Assembly: GCF_009811555.1 (NCBI RefSeq)
Contig: NZ_BLIN01000005.1
Location: forward strand, 310,001 to 374,000
Reading direction: 5' to 3'
DNA: 64,000 bases
Source: Streptomyces caniferus
GTDB lineage: Bacteria > Actinomycetota > Actinomycetes > Streptomycetales > Streptomycetaceae
The translations under genes were made by a program, and so were the position numbers. Within the stretch, counting starts at the first letter, position 1, and each line of letters begins with the position of its first letter. The notes below the pieces were generated by a model, which did not search any database, had not been told where the DNA came from, and was given only the letters and a program-made list of their open reading frames with translations. Shown here in pieces: positions 17,599 to 24,604 of the stretch.

Positions 17599-17847
17599 AT
17601 GCGTACTCGTACATGGTTCGCAGGCCTCGCGGCGGGGGTCGCTCTGCTGGCTGGCGGTTCGGTCGCCACCGCACAGGCGGCTCCCGCGCCTTCTCCGACC
17701 AGCACGACAGCGACTGTGCCTGGGTACTGGCACTATGACGGCAGCTACTCGGAGTCGACGTGCTACTCGCTGGCGGCGTCCTACGCCGGCCCCGCCTACT
17801 GCACTCCGCGCGGCAGCAGGTGGGCCCTTTACATCTGGGTCGAGTAA
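17599..17847 (+). CDS. Small secreted two-cysteine protein (copy A)
   Basis: This 82-residue protein starts at ATG 17599 behind GAAGGAGC. A Sec signal peptide (MRTRTWFAGLAAGVALLAGG ... AQA) is followed by a mature part of about 54 residues with two Cys (TCYSLAAS ... YCTPRG) and the C-terminal end GSRWALYIWVE. A second protein in the window (44910-45161) ends GTRYALYIIVQ with the same Cys spacing within one residue. I know no function for this family. One disulfide and an aromatic C-terminal strand are predicted. It is divergent from a membrane-anchored HTH regulator. Confidence 0.8.
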   Translation: MRTRTWFAGLAAGVALLAGGSVATAQAAPAPSPTSTTATVPGYWHYDGSYSESTCYSLAASYAGPAYCTPRGSRWALYIWVE

Positions 17848-18270
17848 CTCGTCCGTTCCTCGACAGCAGGCCACGAACAGAGTCCGCCCCCTTCCGGACC
17901 TCGTCGAAACGTTGAGCCGGACAGACCTGGAGAGTCCTGCGCGATCCCCCGGCTGGATCCGCTGGGCCTCATCACGTCTGACGGGGAAGTCCGGTGGGCC
18001 CGCAGCCTCTCGGAGCGGATCCACCGGACTCCCGTTGTTCCGTGGCGGGCAGGGAAGCCGGGGTATGAGCCGCAGGGCTTGAACCGTTCGAGCGCAGCAT
18101 GCCGCCCCGGTGGGAGTGCTGCTCCGTCCACAGAGGGGAACATTCGGCTGAGCCTGCGCCAGGGACGCCACGAAGGCAGGGCCCTGTCGCTTGGTTCGAC
18201 GATTGACCTGCCCAGGTCGACTTCCCCGGTGGGCGGAGCCGCCAGGTCTGCCGAGTGGTAGCGGTCAGAC
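17848..18270. other. Intergenic stretch with a possible terminator and duplicated segment
   Basis: No gene is recognised. It holds a hairpin (17988-18030) downstream of the secreted-protein gene. From 18202 it holds the upstream part of a segment that is repeated, diverged, at 23213. Antisense open frames here are Ser/Arg-rich shadows. Confidence 0.4.
17988..18030 (+). terminator. Hairpin downstream of secreted-protein gene A
   Basis: AGTCCGGTGG (17988-17997) pairs perfectly with CCACCGGACT (18021-18030) across a 23-nt loop. The flanking GGG/CCC bases extend the stem. There is no T-run, as is common in Streptomyces. It lies 140 bp after the stop at 17847, so assignment as its terminator is inference. 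Confidence 0.4.
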
Positions 18271-18316
18271 ATGGTGCTCCAGGTTCCCGAACCGATGCCG
18301 GCTGCGCCAGCCGCTG
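18202..18316 (+). repeat. Diverged direct repeat, copy 1 (DNA ligase 5' region)
   Basis: This segment starts ATTGACCTGCCCAGG and includes the first codons of the ligase fragment (LQVPEPMPAAP). It is repeated with scattered substitutions at 23213-23328 (LQVAEPMPAVP). Both copies break off soon after the start of the ligase coding sequence. Confidence 0.7.
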
Positions 18317-18458
18317 TGTTGCCGACGGCCGGGGTGGCGTACGAGGCCAAGTGGGACGGCTACCGCTGCCTGCTCGCCCGGCACCCTGACGGGCGGGGGG
18401 AGCTGCGCTCACGGCGGGGCACCGCGCTGACGGTGGCGTTCGGTGACATCGCGGCGAG
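18271..18458 (+). pseudogene. ATP-dependent DNA ligase (LigD-type), N-terminal fragment
   Basis: ATG 18271 opens a frame with MVLQVPEPMPAAPAAVLPTA followed by GVAYEAKWDGYRCL. EAKWDGYR is ligase motif I, with Lys27 as the adenylated nucleophile. RSRRGTALTVAF matches the motif Ia region. Homology ends at about 18458, where the sequence becomes the inverted end of a HAD-type gene. With only about 60 of more than 300 residues, it is inactive. It would have belonged to a stand-alone LigD ligase used in bacterial end joining. Confidence 0.75.
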
Positions 18459-18561
18459 GGGTCAGCAGACGGTGCGCCTGATAGCCCTCGGGCCGACGGT
18501 GCGGCTTTGCGGCATACGGGTTCAACAGTCCGTCCACATCCAACAACAGCACTGGGCGCAC
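18459..18561 (-). pseudogene. HAD-domain protein, N-terminal fragment
   Basis: GTG 18561 starts VRPVLLLDVDGLLNPYAAKP followed by HRRPEGYQAHRLLTP. DVDG is the HAD motif I with its nucleophilic Asp, as in the HAD domains of small phosphatase or RNA-repair-type proteins. Similarity ends at about 18459, exactly where the convergent ligase fragment ends, so two gene starts were joined tail to tail by a deletion or inversion. Confidence 0.65.
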
Positions 18562-18682
18562 CAGCTCATCCCCCTTGGTCCCGCGTCGCGCCGTACCGGC
18601 CTGCGGCGAGACCGCCCCACAGAATTCCGGCCGGTACTGATCTCCGTAACCCGGGGCTCTGGGGTAGTGGGACGATCTTGAC

Positions 18683-19008
18683 GTGGCAGCAGTGATCACG
18701 GCGTCACAGCCGTCCTGGATAGGCCCGTTCACCGGGCTGAGCCCGCGCGACTTCGGCAAGCTGGTGACCGCCCTGCGCCGTGAGGGAGCGGGCGGGGTCC
18801 GCCGAGGCCGGCCGTAGAGCCTTCCCCCTGGAGGACCGCGTCCGTCCTACTGCTCGCGGCGTACTGGAGCACGAACTTGACGCTGCGCCGACACGCGCCG
18901 TTGTTCGGAATCGCGAAGCCTGCAACCAACCGCATCATCAACGGCCTCGCACCGCCGCTCGCGCTGCGGCCGCGCCGGCGGTTCCGCAAGGGCACCGTCG
19001 CGGGAAGA
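18683..19008 (+). pseudogene. IS5-like transposase, N-terminal part with nonsense codon and frameshift
   Basis: GTG 18683 reads FTGLSPRDFGKLVTALRREG and GVRRGRP, followed by TAG where relatives have Trp (GRPWSLPLEDRV). One frame over, the text continues AYWSTNLTLRRHAPLFGI and RFRKGTV, the HTH region of IS5-type transposases. It breaks off at 19008, next to the end of the aminoglycoside phosphotransferase gene. No DDE residues remain. Confidence 0.7.
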
Positions 19009-19010
19009 CT

Positions 19011-19838
19011 TTAGCCCCAGGTGAGCGGGTCGAGATGGAGGTAGAAGCGCAGGCGGTCGTGGTCGAGGGTGATGCCGTACCTCTCGGCGAACGCCACGTC
19101 CGCGGCCCGCGCCTGCTCCTCGTTCGGCCATGTCTCCCGCGCGTTGGCGAGCAGCAGGGAAAGGTCTGCATAACGGTCGGCCAGCCCGAGGCGGCCCAGG
19201 TCGATGAAGCCCGATACGTTCAGGGTCTGCGGGTCGAGGATGATGTTGGGCAGGCACAGATCCCCGTGGCAGACGACCATGTCGGCGGCCTCCTGGTCCC
19301 GTCGCCGTGCGACCTGCGGGGCGAGGCGGGCCAGCAACTCCGTGGCCGGCGTGTGCTGCTGCTCGACAGGGAGAAATTCCGGGTTCACCGCCTCGCGGGT
19401 CACGACGTCGCGCGCCACGGCGACCATGACGTCCAGGCCCCGGCGGAACGGGCACTCCCCCACGGGCACCTCGTGTAGCCGGCGGACGGCGTCCGCAATA
19501 CGCTCCCAGGCGACTCGCAGGTCCGCGGCGGACACCTGGTCAGCGGGTACGCCGGGGACGGCACTGGTCACCAGGCAGACACCCGCGCTACCGGAGTGCC
19601 AGTCGAGCACCCGGGGGCCCGGTACGCCCTGGTCGCCCAGCCACGCGACCCGGTCGCGCTCGGCCTTCAGGTGGACGGCGTCCGCAGCGGGCACGCACTT
19701 GGCGTACCGGGCAGCGTCCGCACTGCGAAAGACGGCGGCTCCCGACTCGCCCGCAGTGACGGGCAACCAGTCGCCGTCGCCGCCACCTGCGCCGAGCGGC
19801 ACCGGCGACACGGTCCGAGGTCCAGGATGCTCGCTCAT
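19011..19838 (-). CDS. aph(3''): Aminoglycoside 3''-O-phosphotransferase, APH(3'')-I family
   Basis: This 275-residue cytosolic kinase is expected to inactivate streptomycin by phosphorylating its 3''-hydroxyl. It aligns from memory with StrA/APH(3'')-Ib and the S. griseus enzyme. Shared points are DWLPVTAGESG at the N-terminus, the catalytic loop VVCHGDLCLPN (Asp193, Asn198), the metal-binding FIDLGRLGLADRYADL (Asp213), and the C-terminal FYLHLDPLTWG. ATG 19838 is chosen because family similarity begins soon after. The neighbours are mobile-element debris and no streptomycin biosynthesis gene is near, so it is a free-standing resistance gene. The substrate is inferred, not tested. Confidence 0.85.
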   Translation of the reverse strand: MSEHPGPRTVSPVPLGAGGGDGDWLPVTAGESGAAVFRSADAARYAKCVPAADAVHLKAERDRVAWLGDQGVPGPRVLDWHSGSAGVCLVTSAVPGVPADQVSAADLRVAWERIADAVRRLHEVPVGECPFRRGLDVMVAVARDVVTREAVNPEFLPVEQQHTPATELLARLAPQVARRRDQEAADMVVCHGDLCLPNIILDPQTLNVSGFIDLGRLGLADRYADLSLLLANARETWPNEEQARAADVAFAERYGITLDHDRLRFYLHLDPLTWG

Positions 19839-20577
19839 AGCGGCCACTCTAGCCAGCCGGCGGCCAGTCCGAATCCGAGCAGGTTCCGACTGGTTGCCGA
19901 GCTGGTACGCCTCGCATTGCGATGGTGACCGGGAGCACGAAGGGGGTGTGACGATCAAGACGCTCGACAACCCGGGCTGGGCCGTCAAAATGATCCCGCC
20001 CTACGCTCATGCGCCAGACCGCTCCGATGCCGGCCAACGGGGGATGGGGAACAGGCCACACAGCAAATCCCAGCACAGGGCGGTGCAGGGCAGGGCAGGG
20101 CAGCACCGGGAAGGTCGACAGGGCCGCGTTGCGGTCCCTGTCGCACCCACCATGTTGCGCACTCGCCCGTCTCGCCCGGTGCGGCGGCCGCTCAGCAGCT
20201 GGGGCAGACCGCCGACCAGCGGTGCTCGTAGCGGACGCGGGGGGGGCGGCGGGGTCGGCGTCGCGGTAGAGCTGGCGGACATCGCGGACGAAGTCGTCGT
20301 GGTCGTTCAGGTCAATGTAGTTGGGGTCCGGCAGCCATCTTCCGCAGCCGGTTATCGGGAGGAGTATCGGCCATCGGATAGCCGGGGGCGAATTGCCCTG
20401 CACGCCGCCCGTAAGGAGTGGATCCGACGGCCTCCCGGCCCGCCGGGGAGGGGATGCGGCGCCGGGCGCGGGTTGCGCATCTGTGCCACTGACACAGCTG
20501 TGCCACCACTGCCCCTGAGCGGCCGGTAAAGGGGGTGCCCGCGATTTCCGGGCTCCCGCATCCCCCTTGGAGTAGCT
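19839..20577. other. Intergenic region upstream of truncated subtilase
   Basis: No intact gene. On the minus strand at about 20245-20350 a short frame reads GRWLPDPNYIDLNDHDDFVR DVRQLYRDAD. It looks like real protein sequence (a possible remnant of an unknown small protein) but loses its frame within a C-run. Near 20540-20570 a GGGGGT...CCCCC pair could be the 5' region of the subtilase gene. Confidence 0.35.
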
Positions 20578-21450
20578 GTGCCCCTGCGGATATCGAGGCT
20601 CGCCACGGTCGTCGCCCTCTCGACAGCGGTCCCCCTCCTCGCCGGATACGTGTCCTATGCGGAGGACGCGTCGCCCGTTTCCACCGTCCGCACCTCCGGC
20701 CACGCCCTTCCCGGCCGGTACATCGTCGTGCTCAAGGACCGCACGTTGTCCGCCCGTTCGGTGCGGGACGAGAGCGCCCGCCTCGTGAAGGCACACGGCG
20801 GTGCCGTCCGGCAGACCTACGGGACGGTGCTCAAGGGCTACGCGGCCGCGATGAGCGCCGATCAGGCGCGCCGGGTGGCGGCCGATCCCGGTGTCGCCTA
20901 CGTGGAGGAGGACGCCGAGGTCCAGGCTTCCGCCGTCCAGAGCAACCCGCCGTCGTGGGGGCTCGACCGGGTGGACCAGGAGTCCCTGCCGCTCGACAAG
21001 AGCTACTCGTACGCCACGACGGCGAGCGGGGTCACGGCGTATGTGGTCGACACCGGTATCCGCACCTCGCACAGTCAGTTCCAGGGCCGGGCGTCCGTCG
21101 GGGCCGACGAGGTGGGCGACGGGCAGAACGGTCAGGACTGCGCCGGTCACGGCACCCATGTCGCCGGCACCGTCGGCGGTAAGGACTACGGCGTGGCCAA
21201 GGGGGTCAAGCCGGTGTCCGTGCGCGCCCTGAACTGCAGCGGCAAGGGCTCGTCGTCGTCGATCATCGCGGCCGCCGACTGGATCACCGCCCTCGCCGAC
21301 AAACCCGCCGTGGTCAATATGAGCATCAACCGCAGCAAGAACAGCAGCGAGGACAGCGCGATCAAGAAGTCCATCGCCTCCGGGGTCACCTGGGTGGTCT
21401 CCTCGGGCAACGACGGCGCCGACGCCTGCAACAACTCTCCCGGCGACATC
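20578..21450 (+). pseudogene. Subtilisin-like S8 protease, truncated before the catalytic Ser
   Basis: GTG 20578 (GGAG site 5 bases upstream) starts a secreted pre-pro-subtilase. It has a signal peptide (residues 1 to about 28), an I9 propeptide (GRYIVVLKDRTL to GVAYVEEDAEV), then the S8 domain. Catalytic Asp158 (AYVVDTGI), His191 (AGHGTHVAGTVGG) and the oxyanion Asn278 (VSSGND) are present. At about residue 290 (NNSPGDI, 21447) similarity stops, so the GTSMA serine is absent. The frame does not stop there. It runs through an MFS gene fragment and into the downstream TolB-like gene, open to 22767. A catalytically dead fusion is possible. Confidence 0.8.
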
Positions 21451-21778
21451 GCCCGTGCTGTTGTGCTCCCCGCTGTCCGGCACGGCCGCCACCGTCCTCA
21501 CCCTCTGCTGCTACGGCACCTTCTACGCCGCCACCGACGGTGTCCTCATGGCACTCGCCGGCCCCGTCCTGTCGCCCGAACTGCGCACCACCGGGATGGC
21601 GTTGGTGCAGACCGTGCAGGCGCTGGCCTATTTCGGCTCGTCCGTCGCGTTCGGTGCCGCCTGGTCGCAGTGGAGCGCCGGCCCCGCCACCGCTGCGGCC
21701 GCCTGCGCCGTACTGCTCGCCGTCGCGCTCACCGCGGGCGTCCTGGCCCGCCCCCGAGTCGAGGAGGTCACCGTATGA
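21451..21778 (+). pseudogene. MFS transporter, C-terminal fragment
   Basis: In the frame from 21455 the text reads SPLSGTAATVLTLCCYGTFY and AATDGVLMALAGPVLSPELR. It continues TTGMALVQTVQALAYFGSSVAFGAAW and a last helix ending ARPRVEEVTV. These are the last three or four helices of a major-facilitator exporter. The 5' two-thirds were lost in the same event that cut the protease. Its stop (TGA) overlaps the ATG of the TolB-like gene, showing the original MFS-TolB operon. Confidence 0.75.
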
Positions 21779-22767
21779 CCAGGCGTCGCCCCCTGCTCCT
21801 GGTAACCGTGGCCACCGTCGTCCTCACCGTCCTGGCGACGCTGGCGATCCGCCATGCCGCCCGGCCCACCGCGGCCGCCCATGCGGGCTCCTCGGTGTCC
21901 GTCGCCCCCGGTCCGCGGATCATCGCCCGCAGCACGGCCCCCGGCAGCCGCGACCATCTGATCTCCGTCGGCGCCCACCGGCCCGGGGCGCGGCGCCTCA
22001 CCTCACCGGTCACCTGCACCCGGGTCCACGCGTCCGGCGGCACCGCCCTGTGCCTGCGCCTGGACGGCGATCTCAAGACCTACGAACTCGCCGTCATGGA
22101 CCGCGACTTGAAGGTCCGGCGGACCCTTCCGCTGGTCGGGGTGCCCAACCGGGCCCGGGTGTCGCCCAGTGGCCGTATGGTCGCCTGGACGGTCTTCGTC
22201 GCCGGTGACTCCTACAACGGCGGCCGCTTCTCCACCCGGGCGGGCATCCTCGACACCCGTACGCAGTGGCTCGTCCCGACGCTGGAGGACTGGCACGTCA
22301 CCCTGCACGGCAAGCCCTACACCGCCGTCGACCTCAACATCTGGGGCGTCACCTTCGCCCCTGATGACCGGCACTTCTACGCGACCCTGTCCACCAAGGG
22401 GCACCGTTATCTGGTCCGCGGCGACCTCGCACACCGCACCCTGCGCGCGCTCCGCGCGAACGTCGAATGCCCCTCACTGTCCCCCGACGGGACCCGTATC
22501 GCCTTCAAATCGGCCCGTGACGACCAGCCCTCCCACGGCTGGCGGCTCTCCGTCCTCGATGTGGCCACGAACCGGGTCACACCCCTGGCCGAGACGCGGT
22601 CCGTGGACGACCAGGCGGCCTGGCTCGACGGGCGCACCGTGGCCTACGCCCTGCCCAGCGGGCGCGCCCGCGCCGACGTCTGGCGGGTGCCGGCCGACGG
22701 CTCGGGCACGCCGCGGATGCTGCTGCACGACGCCGATTCGCCGGCGGCCCTCGGCGGGGCGAGCTGA
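21775..22767 (+). CDS. TolB-like beta-propeller (PD40) membrane-anchored protein
   Basis: ATG 21775 opens a 330-residue protein. It has an N-terminal signal anchor (RRPLLLVTVATVVLTVLATLA) and an extracytoplasmic beta-propeller with TolB/PD40-type repeats (NRARVSPSGRMVAWTVFVAG; VECPSLSPDGTRIAFKSARD; VYAL-like strand near the end). The start overlaps the upstream MFS stop by ATGA, so it was co-translated with the transporter. Its frame is also reached by read-through from the truncated protease. Likely a periplasmic-face protein of unknown partner. Confidence 0.8.
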   Translation: MTRRRPLLLVTVATVVLTVLATLAIRHAARPTAAAHAGSSVSVAPGPRIIARSTAPGSRDHLISVGAHRPGARRLTSPVTCTRVHASGGTALCLRLDGDLKTYELAVMDRDLKVRRTLPLVGVPNRARVSPSGRMVAWTVFVAGDSYNGGRFSTRAGILDTRTQWLVPTLEDWHVTLHGKPYTAVDLNIWGVTFAPDDRHFYATLSTKGHRYLVRGDLAHRTLRALRANVECPSLSPDGTRIAFKSARDDQPSHGWRLSVLDVATNRVTPLAETRSVDDQAAWLDGRTVAYALPSGRARADVWRVPADGSGTPRMLLHDADSPAALGGAS

Positions 22768-22807
22768 GCACGGGTGATCCGACCGCGGTGTGCGTGGCCG
22801 TCAGGCG

Positions 22808-23017
22808 GTCGAAGCCGGGCGGGCGTCCGCCTCGGCCGCCTCGCCGCAGGCGGTGGCCGATTTGGTCGGACGGCTGCGGAATGACTGCACGGATTCCACG
22901 TCGCCGCAGGTGGGACCGGATGGCGCGGGAGGAGTAGGCCCGGTCCGCGAGCACGGCCAACGGCTGGGTTCGGGGCCTGCCGGGCCCGCCTCGCGGGACG
23001 ACTGCCGCTGCTGGCAC
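22808..23017 (-). pseudogene. IS5-type transposase, C-terminal fragment
   Basis: The frame reads GPGRPRTQPLAVLADRAYSS RAIRSHLRRRGIRAVIPQPS and ends near GHRLRRGGRGGRPPGFD. It carries the second Asp region (ADRAYSS) of the DDE domain of IS5-type transposases. The upstream HTH half and the final Glu segment are missing. It is bounded on both sides by unrelated scraps. Confidence 0.7.
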
Positions 23018-23394
23018 TGGGCAAGGCCCGCGCCGCGATCGAGCCGCTGCAACTGCTCAGCGCCGGCACTGGCGATGGAGCGTACGCAGCCCGGCACCTG
23101 GCCGGGAATCTGGCCCGACGGCTCCCGGCCGACTGACTCCACAGGCATTCGGGCCGGCGGTACCCGGCCCCCGACGGGCCGGGTTGCGCTCGGATCTTGG
23201 CCATTGACCTGCCCAGGCCGACTTCCCTAATGGGCGGAGCTGCCAGGTCTGCCGGGTGGCAGCGGTCAGAGTTGGTGCTACAGGTTGCCGAGCCGATGCC
23301 GGCGGTGCCGGCCCCCGTTCAGGATCAGAGCGGGCGGAGGTTGCAACGCGAGGCCGGAGAGCTCCTGTACCGCGTGGTCATGCTGATGTGCCGG
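23018..23394. other. Debris including ligase-upstream repeat
   Basis: On the plus strand about 23000-23137 reads LGKARAAIEPLQLLSAGTGD followed by GAYAARHLAGNLARRLPAD and a stop, apparently the C-terminal end of an unknown gene. The segment 23213-23328 is the second copy of the ligase 5' repeat. No intact gene. Confidence 0.4.
23213..23328 (+). repeat. Diverged direct repeat, copy 2 (DNA ligase 5' region)
   Basis: This matches 18202-18316 with scattered mismatches, including LQVAEPMPAVPAPV in the ligase frame. The ligase frame is abandoned after about 17 residues, where unrelated sequence begins. The copies lie 5 kb apart in the same orientation. Confidence 0.7.
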
Positions 23395-23591
23395 CGGCCG
23401 CCGCGTTCCTGTGGGGAGCCGCGATCGGCCACGTCTACCAGTGGTTCGCCCACGGCGACCACGCCGCCGGAAACGCGGGTGGCATCCTCGCCAACGACGT
23501 TCTGCTTCCCGCCGTGATGATCGCCTTGGCCGCCCGGGACGTCCGCCGCGCCGGCTCGGGCCGCGGCCACACCGCCCGCCCGGCCGCCTGA
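23395..23591 (+). pseudogene. Membrane protein C-terminal fragment (DUF6790-like)
   Basis: Within a longer frame, AAFLWGAAIGHVYQWFAHGD, HAAGNAGGILANDVLLP and AVMIALAARDVRR resemble the last two helices of small Streptomyces membrane proteins with a GHVYQ...GNAG pattern (DUF6790-like). The N-terminal half is absent. Family naming is from memory. Confidence 0.5.
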
Positions 23592-23690
23592 CACGGCGGC
23601 GACGGGCCGTCGCCCGGCGGATCCGCGGCGAGGGGCCGGCTGCACGAAGCGCAGACGTGGTGGGCTGACTACGACTCAGTACCTGATGTT

Positions 23691-23707
23691 CAAACGTCTG
23701 ATGTTTG
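23691..23707. promoter_or_regulatory. Candidate GntR operator
   Basis: The interrupted palindrome CAAAC-GTCTGAT-GTTTG lies 15-31 bp before the GntR gene start, inside an AT-rich patch in otherwise GC-rich DNA. FadR-subfamily regulators commonly bind such short palindromes at their own promoters. Autoregulation is inferred. Confidence 0.5.
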
Positions 23708-23721
23708 TATAGAGTGCTGCC

Positions 23722-24432
23722 ATGAAACGCATCAGCGCACCGCGGCGGACCACCAGCCTCTCCGCTCAGCTCGTTGACAGTCTCCGCTCCCACATCGAGT
23801 CCGGCGGGTGGCCGGTGGGGACGCGGATCCCGCCGGAACAGGCCCTCATCGAAGAACTCGGCGTCGGACGCAGCACCCTGCGGGAGGCGATCGGTGCGCT
23901 GGTGCACCTGGGCCTGCTGGAGCCCCGCGCCGGCGACGGCACCTACGTCCGCTCATCGAGCGAGCTGCAGTCGGTCATGGTGCGGCGGGCGAGCTCCGCG
24001 CGGCGGGACCACGTGCTGGAGCTGCGGACCGTTCTGGAGGAGTACGCCTCCCAAGCCGCGGCCCTGCGCCGCGACGAGAGTCAGTTGCAGCAGCTGCGGG
24101 AGCTCCTGGCCGACGCCGACGCGGCCTGCGCCGATGAGGACACGTCCGCGGCCACGAACGTCGACGCGCTGTTCCACCGGGCCGTGGTCCGGGCGAGCGG
24201 GAACGACCTGCTGATCGAGGTGTACGACTACCTCGGCACGGCGCTCACCTCGTCCTTGGGGGGCCTGCCCTGGGACGCCGTCCATGCCGAGGAGCACGCC
24301 CGCCTGCACCGCCGGCTCGTCGACGCGATCGAAGCCCGGGACGCGGGCGGCGCCCGTGGCGCGGCGGCCGCGATCGTCCAGCTCACCCGCGGCCACGAGA
24401 CCGGCACACCACGAGCCGCGGAGGACCGGTGA
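23722..24432 (+). CDS. GntR-family (FadR subfamily) regulator
   Basis: This 236-residue regulator has an N-terminal winged HTH (IESGGWPVGTRIPPEQALIE ELGVGRSTLREAIGALVHLG) and a C-terminal all-helical FCD ligand domain. The FCD residues include Asp in HRAVVRASGND and histidines in VHAEEHARLHRRL, which usually bind metal and a carboxylate ligand. It is directly upstream and co-oriented with the carboxylic acid reductase gene (172 bp gap). A carboxylate-sensing regulator beside a carboxylate-reducing enzyme is a plausible pairing. An operator-like palindrome precedes the gene. Confidence 0.88.
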   Translation: MKRISAPRRTTSLSAQLVDSLRSHIESGGWPVGTRIPPEQALIEELGVGRSTLREAIGALVHLGLLEPRAGDGTYVRSSSELQSVMVRRASSARRDHVLELRTVLEEYASQAAALRRDESQLQQLRELLADADAACADEDTSAATNVDALFHRAVVRASGNDLLIEVYDYLGTALTSSLGGLPWDAVHAEEHARLHRRLVDAIEARDAGGARGAAAAIVQLTRGHETGTPRAAEDR

Positions 24433-24604
24433 GTGCGCGGCCGGCTTCCCTACCGGCTGTCCTGGGCATTGCCACGACGGTCGCCGGATACGGCGCGGGC
24501 CAGGACCGCCAGCTGCGTCAGCCCGCCCGCTGACACGAACACCCCACCCACACGGCAACGCCGCCCACCCGAACGGGCTTTCACGGCCGAAAAGGAGACC
24601 ACTC

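Noticed and set aside
20578..22767. A single 729-residue natural protein
   Set aside because: The central part has no similarity in this frame, while MFS helices are clear in another frame and an ATGA overlap starts the TolB-like gene. It is a fusion of remnants.
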